A stretch of 64,000 nucleotides of DNA from Rhodococcus sp. SMB37 (GTDB lineage Bacteria > Actinomycetota > Actinomycetes > Mycobacteriales > Mycobacteriaceae), in contig NZ_SLVY01000001.1 in NCBI RefSeq assembly GCF_004345605.1, positions 372,001 to 436,000 on the forward strand, read 5' to 3'. The translations under genes were made by a program, and so were the position numbers. How positions within the stretch are numbered: the stretch's first letter is position 1; every line of letters starts with the position of its first letter. The notes beneath the pieces are model-generated. The model saw only the letters and a list, made by a program, of their open reading frames with translations. It was not told the origin of the DNA and ran no database searches. Below are positions 1 to 8,831 of this stretch, piece by piece.

Positions 1-175
1 CGAGCACCTGGATCGCTCCGGTCTTGACGTCGACCACGACCCGCGCGTGCGGCTGATGTCCGTCGACATGCCGGTAGGCCGTGAGCAGTGCCGTCTCGAG
101 CGTCTCGATGAGCTCGTCGAACGGAATGTTCTTCTCCGACTCCAGCATCCGCAGAGCCGCAATTTCGATATTCAC
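1..175 (-). CDS. nusA: Transcription termination/antitermination factor NusA, N-terminal fragment
   Basis: Only the first 58 codons lie in the window; the gene continues past the left edge. The translation begins [19 protein letters not shown] and carries the [12 protein letters not shown] stretch of the NusA N-terminal domain, which contacts RNA polymerase. The start is a GTG at 173-175 whose last bases overlap the rimP stop codon (GTGA, 4-bp overlap), so translation is probably coupled to rimP. rimP-nusA order is near universal in bacteria. NusA modulates pausing, termination and rRNA antitermination in the cytoplasm. Confidence 0.93.
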   Translation of the reverse strand, partial: MNIEIAALRMLESEKNIPFDELIETLETALLTAYRHVDGHQPHARVVVDVKTGAIQVL

Positions 176-792
176 TTGTCCATCCTCGGTTCGTTGCTTT
201 CGGTGCCGTCGTCCACCGTGTTCGCGTCGTCGTCGCTTGCGTCCTCGCCCACCGCGTTCTCGTCGATCTCGCCGGCCTGCACACGCCCGTCCGGCAGTCC
301 TCCGGCGAGTTCCAACTCCCGCGCATTCGGGGGCGAGAACTCGATCTCGACCACCGCCTTGCGCACGTCGGACAGCGGTAAGGACCGGACGAAAGGACCC
401 TGTTTGTCGGACGCCACCACACGTATGGTGTCGCCGACGAGCTCTCCGATCCGAGCGACGAACGTCTCGTCGGCGGTTTCGATCAGAGCCTTGCGACCCT
501 GAGCCCGCCGCCAATGCCGATCGAGCGTGAGCGGTCTGCCGATGCCCGGACTCGTCACTTCGAGGACGTACGGGGACTCCCCGAAATCGGAGACGGAATC
601 GAACGCTTCGGATACCAGACGGCTCAGGCGGGCCGCCTCGTCGAGTCCGAGACCTGCGTCACTGTCGACCATCAGACGAACGGTGCTGTGCTTTCCGGCG
701 GCGGTCACGACCACGTCCTCGAGGTCGTAGCCCTCGTTGTCGAGAAGATCCGTGACGAGCTCGACGATCCTCTCCGGGGGTGGCACAGGCAT
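172..792 (-). CDS. rimP: Ribosome maturation factor RimP
   Basis: This 206-residue protein is a RimP/YlxS family member, needed for 30S subunit maturation. The N-terminal half (residues about 8-85) shows the family pattern, including [19 protein letters not shown] and the conserved segment [16 protein letters not shown] around residues 72-88. A small SH3-like C-terminal domain follows. Residues 165-206 form an acidic, probably disordered tail ([18 protein letters not shown]) typical of actinobacterial RimP. It is the first gene of the rimP-nusA unit and overlaps nusA by 4 bp. Confidence 0.95.
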   Translation of the reverse strand: MPVPPPERIVELVTDLLDNEGYDLEDVVVTAAGKHSTVRLMVDSDAGLGLDEAARLSRLVSEAFDSVSDFGESPYVLEVTSPGIGRPLTLDRHWRRAQGRKALIETADETFVARIGELVGDTIRVVASDKQGPFVRSLPLSDVRKAVVEIEFSPPNARELELAGGLPDGRVQAGEIDENAVGEDASDDDANTVDDGTESNEPRMDK

Positions 793-966
793 GGTGAGCG
801 GGCTCCTCGTTCAGTTGTGATCGCAGCGGACACCGGCCGGGACGGACGCTCCGGCAGATATCCAGCCTAACGTGCAACTCGCCGCGCCGTGACCAGGCCG
901 GGGTCGTTGTCCGTCACACACGACTGGCAAGATGGTCCGGTGCCGATGCCAGTGACGCGATCCGCG

Positions 967-1437
967 ATGTCCCGACGAACCCTGTTGCGATGGTGCTCGG
1001 CTGCGGCGGGAGGAGTCTCGGTCGCTGCTGTCACCGGATGCGGAATCTCGGACGAAGAGCCCGAACCCGACCCACTGCTCGCACAGGCCGCGCGCGCCCG
1101 CACCGATGCGTCGACCGCGACGACCCTGGTTGCACTCGCTCCCGACCTCGCGGAACCGCTCACCACGATCAGCTCCGAACGCACAGCACACGCCGACGCG
1201 CTCGAAGCCGAGATCGCGCGCGCGGCAGGCGCCACGACGAGTTACACCCCTCCCTCGGCGACGACCACGACCGCTGCGGCCGGTGAAACTCCGACCGTCG
1301 ACCTGCTGCGCGAGCGCCTGACCCAGTCGCAGCGCAGCGCGGCCGACGTCGGCCGCACCCTGCAGGGGTTCCGCGCGGGCGTGCTCGCCTCCATCAGCGC
1401 CGCGTGCGCCGTCCAGACGGCGGTGTTGCTGCCGTGA
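967..1437 (+). CDS. Tat-type lipoprotein of unknown function (Rv2843-like position)
   Basis: The 156-residue product starts MSRRTLLRWCSAAAGG, a twin-arginine type n-region, followed by a hydrophobic stretch ending VAAVTGC, a good lipobox. It should be exported and lipid-anchored. The mature part is rich in Ala and Thr, is mostly helical in character, and has a Thr/Ala linker (TTTTAAAGETPT) near residue 100. An in-frame start exists at 889, but ATG 967 places the signal peptide at the very N-terminus. The stop overlaps the GTG of the DUF4439 gene by 4 bp, so the two are likely one unit. The function is unknown; the position next to rimP matches M. tuberculosis Rv2843. Confidence 0.75.
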   Translation: MSRRTLLRWCSAAAGGVSVAAVTGCGISDEEPEPDPLLAQAARARTDASTATTLVALAPDLAEPLTTISSERTAHADALEAEIARAAGATTSYTPPSATTTTAAAGETPTVDLLRERLTQSQRSAADVGRTLQGFRAGVLASISAACAVQTAVLLP

Positions 1438-1880
1438 CATCACCCGAGCTCGGTCCCGAACAGCAGTCCCTCGTCGATGCCCTCGAAGCCGAACACTCCG
1501 CTGTGTTCGGGTACGGCGTCGTGTCCGCATTCGCGGATCCGGCGCGCGCCGACGACGTGGCGGCCCACACCGCGGCGCATCGTGCGCGCCGCGACGCCAC
1601 GATCGACGCGCTGATCACCGTCGGTGTCGAACCACCTGTCGCGGCACCCGGATACACAGTGCCGTTCCCTGTCGTCGACCCGGCGAGCGCCGCACAACTC
1701 GCGCTGCAGATCGAGACCGATACCGCGGTCGCATGGCGCTCGGTGGCCGAGCGAGCACGGAGCGAATCGACGCGGGCGACCGCGATCGAGGCGCTCACCG
1801 ACACCGCGGTGCGGGCCGCGCAGTGGCGGATCCACCTCGGTATCGTTCCACCGACGGTGCCGTTCCCCGGTCGGTCCTGA
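1434..1880 (+). CDS. DUF4439 ferritin-like domain protein (Rv2844-like position)
   Basis: This 148-residue protein starts at GTG 1434, overlapping the previous stop by 4 bp. It begins with a helix carrying LVDALEAEHSAVFGYGVVSAF, then AHTAAHRARRDATIDAL and a second pair of helices (IETDTAVAWRSVAERA). The E..H and H..H spacing resembles the four-helix ferritin-like DUF4439 family. Its tight coupling to the preceding lipoprotein suggests they act together. The biochemical role is not known, and metal binding is only inferred from the fold family. Confidence 0.78.
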   Translation: MTSPELGPEQQSLVDALEAEHSAVFGYGVVSAFADPARADDVAAHTAAHRARRDATIDALITVGVEPPVAAPGYTVPFPVVDPASAAQLALQIETDTAVAWRSVAERARSESTRATAIEALTDTAVRAAQWRIHLGIVPPTVPFPGRS

Positions 1881-1958
1881 GAACCCACCCGTGGTCGACG
1901 CGTCGGCGCAATAGACTGCGGGTGCGCGACCGTCCGTACAGAGACATGGGAGCACACC

Positions 1959-2393
1959 ATGAAATCAGTCGATCCATACCTGAATTTCAACGGCAATACC
2001 GAAGAAGTATTCACCTTCTACCAATCCGTTTTCGGCGGGGAACTGCAGCTGGCACGTTTCAGCGACATGGACACCGGCGACATGGACCTGACCGAGGAAC
2101 AGAAGAACGGCGTCGCGCACGTCGCGCTTCCGTTGGGCAAGAGCATGCTCATGGGATCCGATGTCCCCGAAGCGATGGGTACCGTCACCGCCGGAACGAA
2201 TTTCGCGATCTCGATCGACGCAGAGAGCGCCGACGAGGCCGATCGGATGTTCGCCGGGCTGTCCGATGGCGGTGAGGTGTCCATGCCACTGGGGAAGGTG
2301 GAATGGGCCGAGCGCTTCGGCATGTGCACCGACAAGTACGGCGTGCAGTGGATGATCGGCTACACCGGGGACGTGGTGTTCGGCGCACCCTGA
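1959..2393 (+). CDS. VOC superfamily (PhnB/glyoxalase-like) protein
   Basis: The 144-residue protein begins MKSVDPYLNFNGNTEEVFTFYQSVFGG, the classic PhnB-like vicinal-oxygen-chelate opening, and has the second betaalphabetabetabeta module ending VQWMIGY. It lacks an obvious complete set of glyoxalase I metal ligands, as is usual in PhnB-like proteins, so a catalytic activity cannot be assigned. It is a stand-alone gene with 78 bp separating it from the DUF4439 gene, and it converges on the AhpD-like gene. Confidence 0.85.
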   Translation: MKSVDPYLNFNGNTEEVFTFYQSVFGGELQLARFSDMDTGDMDLTEEQKNGVAHVALPLGKSMLMGSDVPEAMGTVTAGTNFAISIDAESADEADRMFAGLSDGGEVSMPLGKVEWAERFGMCTDKYGVQWMIGYTGDVVFGAP

Positions 2394-2412
2394 TCATTCG
2401 GTGCACTGTCGG

Positions 2413-2892
2413 TCAGTGCCCGGGTAGTACGCACGCGGTGTCCAACCCGAGCACGTGATTGAGCCGGCCGAACGCCAGCCACGATCCGATGCTCATCGAC
2501 AACTCGACGATCTCGGCGTCGGAGTACTCGGACTTCATCCGAACCCAGAACGCGTCGTCGAGACCGTGGTGATCGAGCGCGTATCGCTCGGCGTACTCGG
2601 TGGCCAGTCTTGTTCGCTCGTCGAAGTGCTCGGTGGTGCGCCAGTTCTCGACGTCTCGGTCGAAACCGGGCTCTACTTTGATGCCGTCCCGCTCGGTGCG
2701 CCAGTCCTGGCAGAACACACAGCCGTTGATCTGCGCGATCCGCAGCCGCGCGGCTTCGAACGCGCGCAGGTCGATGGTCGAGTGCTCGTACACGGAAAGC
2801 GAGAACTGGGAAGCGGGGATCCCGATCCCGGGGACCATCTCGGCCCAGACATAGCCGATCGGGTCCTTGTCCTCGGGGATGTCGATGATCAT
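2413..2892 (-). CDS. Carboxymuconolactone decarboxylase / AhpD-like protein
   Basis: This 159-residue all-helical protein contains the segment LRIAQINGCVFCQDWR around residues 50-65. It has the CxxC pair of AhpD-like and CMD family peroxidase-cycle proteins, but the His normally found a few residues later is absent here (CVFCQDWR). It is the last gene of a three-gene minus-strand unit with the small ORF at 2889-3065 (ATGA overlap) and the reductase at 3052. A thiol-disulfide or peroxidase-associated function is plausible; the substrate is unknown. Confidence 0.85.
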   Translation of the reverse strand: MIIDIPEDKDPIGYVWAEMVPGIGIPASQFSLSVYEHSTIDLRAFEAARLRIAQINGCVFCQDWRTERDGIKVEPGFDRDVENWRTTEHFDERTRLATEYAERYALDHHGLDDAFWVRMKSEYSDAEIVELSMSIGSWLAFGRLNHVLGLDTACVLPGH

Positions 2893-3065
2893 GCGGGGGC
2901 TCCTTCCGCGGCGCTGAGTTTGCCGGCAGCTGGGCGCAGCGGAACTTCGAGCGCGTCGTAGAGGCCCGGTTCGTGCTCGACGAGCCAGTCGATCGCGCCG
3001 ACGAGCCGACCCACCGCCGTCGCATTCCCGCCTGCCGCTCGGCTCCCTCCTTCATCCTCCTTCAT
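2889..3065 (-). CDS. Small hypothetical protein, 58 residues, translationally coupled
   Basis: A reading frame too short for usual length cut-offs starts at ATG 3063-3065 and ends in TGA 2889-2891. It overlaps the upstream reductase gene by 14 bp and the downstream AhpD-like gene by 4 bp (ATGA). The product begins MKEDEGGSRAAGGNATAVGR and contains a helix-like LVGAIDWLVEHEPGLYDALE segment. The double overlap and the amphipathic segment argue that it is real, since it fills an otherwise empty gap in an operon. A start at the internal GTG (codon 17) is also possible. No function is recognised. Confidence 0.5.
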   Translation of the reverse strand: MKEDEGGSRAAGGNATAVGRLVGAIDWLVEHEPGLYDALEVPLRPAAGKLSAAEGAPA

Positions 3066-3990
3066 CGTCGGCCTCGATACTGGCTTCGATCCGAGGGCGT
3101 CCCTCGATGATCACCCGGTGTGCGCCCGCACCGCCGTCGGGTGGGGTCGGCCAGTCCGGCGCGCAACCCGGGTGGATGCGGGTGACGTGTTCGATGACGA
3201 TTCGGGGCTGCCCGCCGACGATGCCCTGCAGCTCGAATCGCACCGCGCCCTGTGTGCCCGCCTCGAAGTCACCCATCGTCGCAGTGGTGATGGTGTTGTC
3301 GAGGGCCCGCCGGTCGCAGACCTCGCGGATCTCATCGAGTTCCACGCCGAGGCCTCGCGCCATCAACCGCACCTGTCCGCCCCACACCATCGTCGGGATC
3401 GACGGCGCGAGCATCGGAGGTTCGTAGTCCATCGGCTGCCCCATCCCGACGAGGTACCGCACCGAGTCGGGCTGGTCGTAGGTCGAGTAATCGAAGATCT
3501 CCTGGCAGCGGATGCCGTCGACCGTCGTGCCGAGTCCGCTGAGCAGCAACGGCAGCACGTCGTTGCCCCACCCGGGGTCGATGCCCGACACGAACAGCGA
3601 CCCACCTGCCTCTTCTATCGCCGCCAGGACCGGTTCTCTCATCTCGGGCGGTGCACTGCGGTGGTCGTACAGCGGGAACAGCGCGGGTGTGACGACGACG
3701 GCACCGGTGCGCAGTGCACGGAGGATATCGGCGAATGCGTCGTCGGGGCGGATCTCTCCGGTCGCCGCGTACACGATGGCGGCGGGGTCCTCGGACAGCA
3801 CGGCGTCGATATCTGCTCTCGCCCTGATACCGATCTCACGGCCGAGATCGCCCAGGTCCCCGGCGTCGCGCCCGACCTTGTCCGGATTGTGGACAAGAAC
3901 CGCTGCGAGGTCGAGTGCGGGGTGAGCATCGACGGCGCGAATTGCCGCGCGCCCGACATTTCCTGTGCCCCAGACAACCGTGGAGATCAT
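3052..3990 (-). CDS. NAD(P)H-dependent amine dehydrogenase-like / dihydrodipicolinate reductase-fold protein
   Basis: The 312-residue protein opens MISTVVWGTGNVGRAAIRAV, a Rossmann GxGxxG motif. It continues with the pattern of the diaminopentanoate/amine dehydrogenase-like family found in many actinobacteria, including ELAAVLVHNPDKVGRDAG-like and SGIDPGWGNDVLPLLLSG segments. ATG 3990 is preferred over ATG 4002 because it puts the nucleotide-binding strand at the N-terminus. It heads a three-gene minus-strand unit. The true substrate is unknown; a cyclic imine or amino-ketone reductase is a reasonable guess. Confidence 0.75.
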   Translation of the reverse strand: MISTVVWGTGNVGRAAIRAVDAHPALDLAAVLVHNPDKVGRDAGDLGDLGREIGIRARADIDAVLSEDPAAIVYAATGEIRPDDAFADILRALRTGAVVVTPALFPLYDHRSAPPEMREPVLAAIEEAGGSLFVSGIDPGWGNDVLPLLLSGLGTTVDGIRCQEIFDYSTYDQPDSVRYLVGMGQPMDYEPPMLAPSIPTMVWGGQVRLMARGLGVELDEIREVCDRRALDNTITTATMGDFEAGTQGAVRFELQGIVGGQPRIVIEHVTRIHPGCAPDWPTPPDGGAGAHRVIIEGRPRIEASIEADDEGG

Positions 3991-4070
3991 GGCTGCGCAC
4001 ATTACGACAATGGAACAGGTTCTCGTGGCGGATCAGGACAATTCGGAGAGAACCTGTCCGGCAGCGCCCG

Positions 4071-4724
4071 TCAGTGGACGACCAGCGCCATCGCGAAACC
4101 ATCCCAGTTCTTCGCCCCCACCGTCTGCAGTGCAGTGGCGTCGAGGCGAGGTTCGGACGCGAACAACGCAAGGACATCCCGAGACGCACGGACCCGTTCG
4201 TCATCTTCGTCCGGATCGGATATCGCACCGCCGCGGACGATGTTGTCGACGATGATGACGCTGCCCGGGCGGGTGAGTCGCAGGGCCTCGTGCACGTAGT
4301 TGGAGTTGTTCTCCTTGTCCGCGTCGATGAACACCAGATCGAACGGGCCTTCGAGGTGCGGCAACGAGTCCAGGGCGGGGCTGACGCGGATGTCGACGAC
4401 ACCGCCGACGCCGGCGCGGTCCAGATTTGCGCGGGCGACCTCGGCGTGGCGGGGCTCGAATTCGAGTGTGACCACCCGTCCTTCGTCGCCGACGGCCCGT
4501 GCGAGCCAGATCGTGCTGTATCCGCCGAGCGTGCCGATCTCGAGGACCGTCCGTGCGCCCATCGCGCGTGCGAGCAGGTGCAGGAACTTCCCCTGCATGC
4601 GTGAGACGTCGATGGCGGGCAGACCGGCCTCGGCGTTCTCGGTGAGTGCGGACTCGCTGGCTCGATCGTTGCCGATGAGGAGGTCGGAGAGGTAGGTGTC
4701 GGTACGTTCCCAGTCGGCAGTCAT
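4071..4724 (-). CDS. SAM-dependent O-methyltransferase, family 3 (CCoAOMT-like)
   Basis: The 217-residue protein has the metal-dependent O-methyltransferase layout: VLEIGTLGGYSTIWLARA (SAM motif I) near residue 60, FDLVFIDADKENNSNYV (metal ligand Asp region) near 130, and VIIVDNIVRGG near 160. ATG 4724 is chosen because the following residues match family starts; an ATG 21 bp further upstream also exists. Such enzymes methylate catechol-like hydroxyls; mycobacterial relatives are poorly characterised. It stands alone between the amine dehydrogenase-like gene and proS. Confidence 0.88.
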   Translation of the reverse strand: MTADWERTDTYLSDLLIGNDRASESALTENAEAGLPAIDVSRMQGKFLHLLARAMGARTVLEIGTLGGYSTIWLARAVGDEGRVVTLEFEPRHAEVARANLDRAGVGGVVDIRVSPALDSLPHLEGPFDLVFIDADKENNSNYVHEALRLTRPGSVIIVDNIVRGGAISDPDEDDERVRASRDVLALFASEPRLDATALQTVGAKNWDGFAMALVVH

Positions 4725-4771
4725 GGACACAGTGTCCCCCGTCACCGCCTCATCGGCAGCCGTCGGTCGTT

Positions 4772-6514
4772 TCAGCGGCGGGTCGCTGCGAGAACCTCGT
4801 TCACCGCGTCACCGACCGGAACCTCGCGGGCCTCTCCAGTGAAGCGGTCTCGCAGTTCGACATGACCGTCGGCGAAACCGCGGCCGACGACGACGACGAG
4901 CGGCATTCCGAGCAGTTCGGAGTCCTTGAACTTCACACCCGGGGATGCCTTGCGGTCGTCGAAGAGCAGGTCGACGCCGGCGTCGGACAGTTCCTGCGCG
5001 AGGGCCTCGGCGCCCGCGCGGGCCTGCTCGTCCTTGTTGGCGATCACGAGGTGCACGTCGAACGGCGCGATCTCGGCGGGCCAGCGCAGGCCCTTGTCGT
5101 CGTGTTGCTGCTCGGCGACCACGGCGACGAGGCGTGAGACACCCACGCCGTAGGAGCCCATGGTGGGACGCACAGGCTTGCCGTTCTCGCCGAGGACGTT
5201 CACCTCGAACGCATCGGTGTACTTGCGACCGAGCTGGAACACGTGGCCGATCTCGATGCCGCGGGCGGACACGAGCGGACCTGCGCCGTCGGGCGACGGG
5301 TCGCCGTCGCGCACCTCGGCCGCCTCGATCGTGCCGTCCGGGACGAAGTCGCGGCCGGCGACAAGTCCGAACACGTGCTTGCCGTGCTGGTCGGCGCCGG
5401 TGATCCACGAGCTGCCGTCGACCACCCGCGGGTCGACGAGGTAGCGCACACCGTTGGCGAGCAATGCCTTGGGCCCGATGTACCCCTTGGCAAGGAACGG
5501 GTTGGCTGCGAAGTCGGCTTCGTCGAGCAGCGCGAATTCGGCCGGCTCGAGCGAAGCTTCGAGGCGCTTCTCGTCGACGTCACGGTCGCCGGGCACACCG
5601 ATACCGAGGAGTTCCCACTCGCCACCGGGCTGCCGGACCTTCACGAGGATGTTCTTGAGCGTCTCCGAGGCGTCGACCTTGCGGCCGAGGATCTGTGAAG
5701 ACGCTGCGACGAGGGTGTCGATCGTGGGAGTGTCGGGGGTGTCGTGGACAACCGCCTCCGGCTGACCCTCGATCGGGATGGGTGCCGGGGCCAATGTCTT
5801 CACGGCCTCGACGTTGGCGGCGTACCCGGATTCGAGGCACCGTACGTAGGTGTCCTCACCCGCGGGCGACTCGGCAAGGAACTCCTCCGAGGCGCTGCCG
5901 CCCATCGCACCGGACGTCGCCGACACGATCACGTACTCGACGCCGAGGCGCGCGAAGATCCGCTCGTAGGCGTCGCGGTGTGCGCGGTACGACTCTGCGA
6001 GGCCCTCGTCGGTGAGGTCGAAGCTGTAGGAGTCCTTCATCGTGAACTCGCGGCCCCGCAGGATCCCAGCGCGCGGCCGCTCCTCATCGCGGTACTTGGT
6101 CTGGATCTGGTAGAGCGTGACAGGGAAATCCTTGTACGAGTTGTATTCGCCCTTGACGGTGAGCGCGAACATCTCCTCGTGGGTGGGCCCGAGCAGGTAG
6201 TCGCCGCCCTTGCGATCCTGGAGACGGAACAGCCCGGGGCCGTACTCGGTCCAGCGGTTCGTCGTTTCGTAGGGGTCGCGCGGGAGCAGTGCAGGCAGGG
6301 AGATCTCCTGCGCGCCGATACCGTTCATCTCCTCGCGGACGACCCGCTCCACCTCACGCAGCACCTTCAGGCCCAGTGGCAGCCACGAGTACACGCCCGG
6401 CGCGATGCGGCGCACGTAGCCGGCGCGGACGAGCAGCTTGTGGCTGGCAACCTCGGCGTCTGCCGGGTCGTCGCGAAGCGTGCGGAGGAACAGGTGCGAC
6501 ATGCGGGTGATCAC
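4772..6514 (-). CDS. proS: Prolyl-tRNA synthetase
   Basis: This 580-residue class II synthetase charges tRNA-Pro. Motif 1 and motif 2 are clear ([44 protein letters not shown]). The YbaK-like editing insertion lies between roughly residues 225 and 390. Motif 3 (SYGVGVSRL) and the anticodon-binding domain ([11 protein letters not shown]... [16 protein letters not shown]) follow. The length and the [13 protein letters not shown] opening match actinobacterial bacterial-type ProRS. It is divergent from yaaA with only 54 bp between. Confidence 0.97.
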   Translation of the reverse strand: MITRMSHLFLRTLRDDPADAEVASHKLLVRAGYVRRIAPGVYSWLPLGLKVLREVERVVREEMNGIGAQEISLPALLPRDPYETTNRWTEYGPGLFRLQDRKGGDYLLGPTHEEMFALTVKGEYNSYKDFPVTLYQIQTKYRDEERPRAGILRGREFTMKDSYSFDLTDEGLAESYRAHRDAYERIFARLGVEYVIVSATSGAMGGSASEEFLAESPAGEDTYVRCLESGYAANVEAVKTLAPAPIPIEGQPEAVVHDTPDTPTIDTLVAASSQILGRKVDASETLKNILVKVRQPGGEWELLGIGVPGDRDVDEKRLEASLEPAEFALLDEADFAANPFLAKGYIGPKALLANGVRYLVDPRVVDGSSWITGADQHGKHVFGLVAGRDFVPDGTIEAAEVRDGDPSPDGAGPLVSARGIEIGHVFQLGRKYTDAFEVNVLGENGKPVRPTMGSYGVGVSRLVAVVAEQQHDDKGLRWPAEIAPFDVHLVIANKDEQARAGAEALAQELSDAGVDLLFDDRKASPGVKFKDSELLGMPLVVVVGRGFADGHVELRDRFTGEAREVPVGDAVNEVLAATRR

Positions 6515-6554
6515 GATCGGTCAGCCTACCTCGCGACCCGATCCACCCGATCGG

Positions 6555-6560
6555 TACGGT
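6555..6560 (+). promoter_or_regulatory. Candidate -10 element for yaaA (near-leaderless)
   Basis: TACGGT lies 8 nt before the GTG start at 6569, which would put the transcription start at or just before the start codon. There is no Shine-Dalgarno sequence in this short gap, consistent with a leaderless or near-leaderless message, common in Mycobacteriales. No convincing -35 is visible. Confidence 0.35.
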
Positions 6561-6568
6561 TGTCGTTT

Positions 6569-7312
6569 GTGCTGGTACTTCTTCCCCCTTCCGAGACGAA
6601 GTCCGACGGCGGCGACGGCGCCCCACTCGATCTCGGGGACCTGTCGATGCCGCAACTGACCGAGACACGCGAACTACTCGTGCAGGCCCTCGTCGATCTC
6701 GCCGCAGATCCGGACGCGTCGTGCCGGGCCCTCGGATTGGGTGCCACGCAATTCGACGAGGTCGAACGGAACGCGAAACTGTGGGTCTCCCCGACCCGGC
6801 CGGCGCTCTTGCGCTACACGGGAGTCTTGTTCGACGCGCTCGATGCCGCGTCCTTCACCAAGCCTCAACGCGACAAGGCCTACCGGCGACTGGGCATCGG
6901 GTCGGCGCTGTTCGGTGCGGTCCGTGCCGCCGACCCGGTTCCCGCGTACCGGCTGTCAGGCGGATCGAAGCTGCCCGGTTTCGGGACGCTCGCGGCGCTG
7001 TGGCGCCCGGAGCTGTCCGACGCGATCGTGACGGAGGCGAACGGTGATCTCGTCGTCGACCTGCGCTCGGGTGTCTATCAGCAGCTCGGTCCAGTGCCCG
7101 GCTCGGTGACCGCCACGGTGCTCACCGAGCAGCCCGACGGCACCCGCAAGGTGGTCAGCCACTTCAACAAGCACCACAAGGGCCTGCTTGCGAGAGCGCT
7201 GGTGCTCACACGCGCCGAGCCGACCGACCTCGAGGGTGTGGCTCGGGTCGCGTCGAAAGCGGGACTGCGAGTCGAGGTCGAATCGCCGACCGAGCTGATC
7301 GTCCTGACGTGA
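6569..7312 (+). CDS. yaaA: Peroxide stress protein YaaA (DUF328/UPF0246)
   Basis: The 247-residue protein starts VLVLLPPSETKSDGGDG, the YaaA N-terminal signature (LLPPSE-K). It also shows LLRYTGVLFDALD near residue 85, YRLSGGSKLPGFGTLAALWRPEL near 130, VDLRSGVYQQLGP near 170 and the C-terminal HFNKHHKGLLARAL near 195. The family lowers intracellular free iron during peroxide stress in E. coli and binds DNA. GTG 6569 is preferred because the reading frame open upstream to 5744 lies antisense to proS. It converges on the exporter gene over a shared hairpin. Confidence 0.93.
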   Translation: MLVLLPPSETKSDGGDGAPLDLGDLSMPQLTETRELLVQALVDLAADPDASCRALGLGATQFDEVERNAKLWVSPTRPALLRYTGVLFDALDAASFTKPQRDKAYRRLGIGSALFGAVRAADPVPAYRLSGGSKLPGFGTLAALWRPELSDAIVTEANGDLVVDLRSGVYQQLGPVPGSVTATVLTEQPDGTRKVVSHFNKHHKGLLARALVLTRAEPTDLEGVARVASKAGLRVEVESPTELIVLT

Positions 7313-7318
7313 ATCGAA

Positions 7319-7345
7319 ACCGGCCCCGCCGTGGGCGAGGCCGGT
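7319..7345. terminator. Bidirectional hairpin between yaaA and the exporter gene
   Basis: An inverted repeat pairs ACCGGCC (7319-7325) with GGCCGGT (7339-7345), with an inner CGC/GCG extension and one mismatch around a short loop. It lies between two convergent stop codons and probably ends transcription from both sides. No U-tract is seen, as is usual in high-GC actinobacteria. Confidence 0.6.
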
Positions 7346-7360
7346 CCGGTATTCGGAACC

Positions 7361-8830
7361 TCAGATGGTCTGGACCGACTTCTCGGCTTCCTGTGCCTGC
7401 GCAACCTGTTCGGGTGTGAACCGGATGAACAACGCCGAGATACCCGCAATCACCGCACATACCGCGCAGCCCACGAGCGCGAACATGTAGCCCGCGCCCT
7501 GTGCGGCGAGCTGGGCCTCTGTCATGTCGGCCACCGCGCCGGACGTACCACCGAGCGACAGCGTCTTCGACGTCGCCATCGCTCCGATGATGCCGAGTCC
7601 CACGGGCCCGCCGAGCGTCTGAGCGACCTGCGCGATCGCCGACAGTGGACCGATCTCGTGCGACCCCACCCCGGCAATCGCGCACAAGGGCAGCGGGACC
7701 ACGGCGAGTCCGACGCCGAACCCGACGACGAGTACCAACACGAACAGGGTGGGGAGGTAACGGACGGTGCCATCCATCGTCGACCCGTACAGCAGGCTCG
7801 CGGTCATGATGACGGTGCCGGTGACAATCAGCCAGCGCGGCTCGATGCGCGCCACGAGCTTCGAGGACGCGGCAGCCGCAGCACCGAGACCGAACGCGAA
7901 AGGCACGAACGCGAGACCCGCCTGCAGCGGGGTGTAGCCGAGGACGTCCTGTACGAACAGTGCAACGAACGCAGCGAGGCTGAACATCACCGCGCCCGCG
8001 AAGAAGATCGACACGAACACCGCGACGCGGTCCTTGTTGCGGAACAGGACGAACGGCAGCAGTGGATTCTCGGCGCGACGCTCGACCAGCAGGAAGACTC
8101 CGAGCAGCACGACCCCGGCAACGAGCGCCCCGATTACTGCGGGACTCCCCCAACCCAGTTCGGGCCCCTCCGTCAGCGCGAAAACCAGACCGGTGCATCC
8201 GAGAGTCGCGAGAATTGCACCGGGTACGTCGAGCGCGAGCCGCTCGGCTGCGGTCTCTCGTAGCGCGACCACCGCGAGACCCACGATGAGCGCCCCGATG
8301 GGCACGTTGATCAGGAAGATCCATCGCCACGACACCTGGGTGAGCGCCCCGCCGAGGATCAGACCTGCAATGGACCCGACCCCCGTCATCGCGGCGAACA
8401 CTGCAATCGCCCGGTTGCGGGCGGGTCCCGCCGCGAAGGTCGTCGCCACGAGAGCAAGGGCAGTGGGCGACGCGACGGCCGCGCCCACGCCCTGCAGGGC
8501 ACGCGCACCGATGAGCATCGCCTCGTTGTTCGCGAGACCGCACAGCAGTGATGCAACGGTGAAGAGCCCGACACCTGCGATGAACATCTTCTTGCGGCCG
8601 TAGCTGTCGCCGAGGCGCCCGCCGAGCAGCATCAGGCCGCCGAAGGCCAGCGCGTACGACGTGAGGACCCAGTTACGGCCCGCGTCGGAGAGTTCGAGTT
8701 CGCTCTGCAACGGCGCGAGAGCGAGGTTCGCAACGGTGCCGTCGAGCACAACCATGAGCTGCAGCCCACTCAGGACCAGAGTCGCCATGGCGACCGCGCG
8801 TGCCGTCAGCTGCTTCGATGTCTCGGTCAC
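7361..8830 (-). CDS. MFS multidrug exporter, EfpA-like (DHA2, about 14 TM)
   Basis: The 489-residue membrane protein has the DHA2 family motifs: MVVLDGTVANLALAPLQSEL (motif D1) in helix 1, GGRLGDSYGRKKMFIAG (motif A) after helix 2, and ALQGVGAA. About 14 hydrophobic segments can be counted. Synteny (proS - exporter - siroheme synthase) matches M. tuberculosis efpA (Rv2846c), a drug-inducible efflux pump. GTG 8830 follows the previous stop by 1 nt with GGAAGG upstream, and is preferred over in-frame starts inside the siroheme synthase gene. Substrate range is inferred only. Confidence 0.9.
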   Translation of the reverse strand: MTETSKQLTARAVAMATLVLSGLQLMVVLDGTVANLALAPLQSELELSDAGRNWVLTSYALAFGGLMLLGGRLGDSYGRKKMFIAGVGLFTVASLLCGLANNEAMLIGARALQGVGAAVASPTALALVATTFAAGPARNRAIAVFAAMTGVGSIAGLILGGALTQVSWRWIFLINVPIGALIVGLAVVALRETAAERLALDVPGAILATLGCTGLVFALTEGPELGWGSPAVIGALVAGVVLLGVFLLVERRAENPLLPFVLFRNKDRVAVFVSIFFAGAVMFSLAAFVALFVQDVLGYTPLQAGLAFVPFAFGLGAAAAASSKLVARIEPRWLIVTGTVIMTASLLYGSTMDGTVRYLPTLFVLVLVVGFGVGLAVVPLPLCAIAGVGSHEIGPLSAIAQVAQTLGGPVGLGIIGAMATSKTLSLGGTSGAVADMTEAQLAAQGAGYMFALVGCAVCAVIAGISALFIRFTPEQVAQAQEAEKSVQTI

Positions 8831-8831
8831 G

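Noticed and set aside
5744-6568. Upstream extension of the yaaA reading frame
   Set aside because: This part is antisense to proS and has no YaaA similarity; the family N-terminus begins at GTG 6569.
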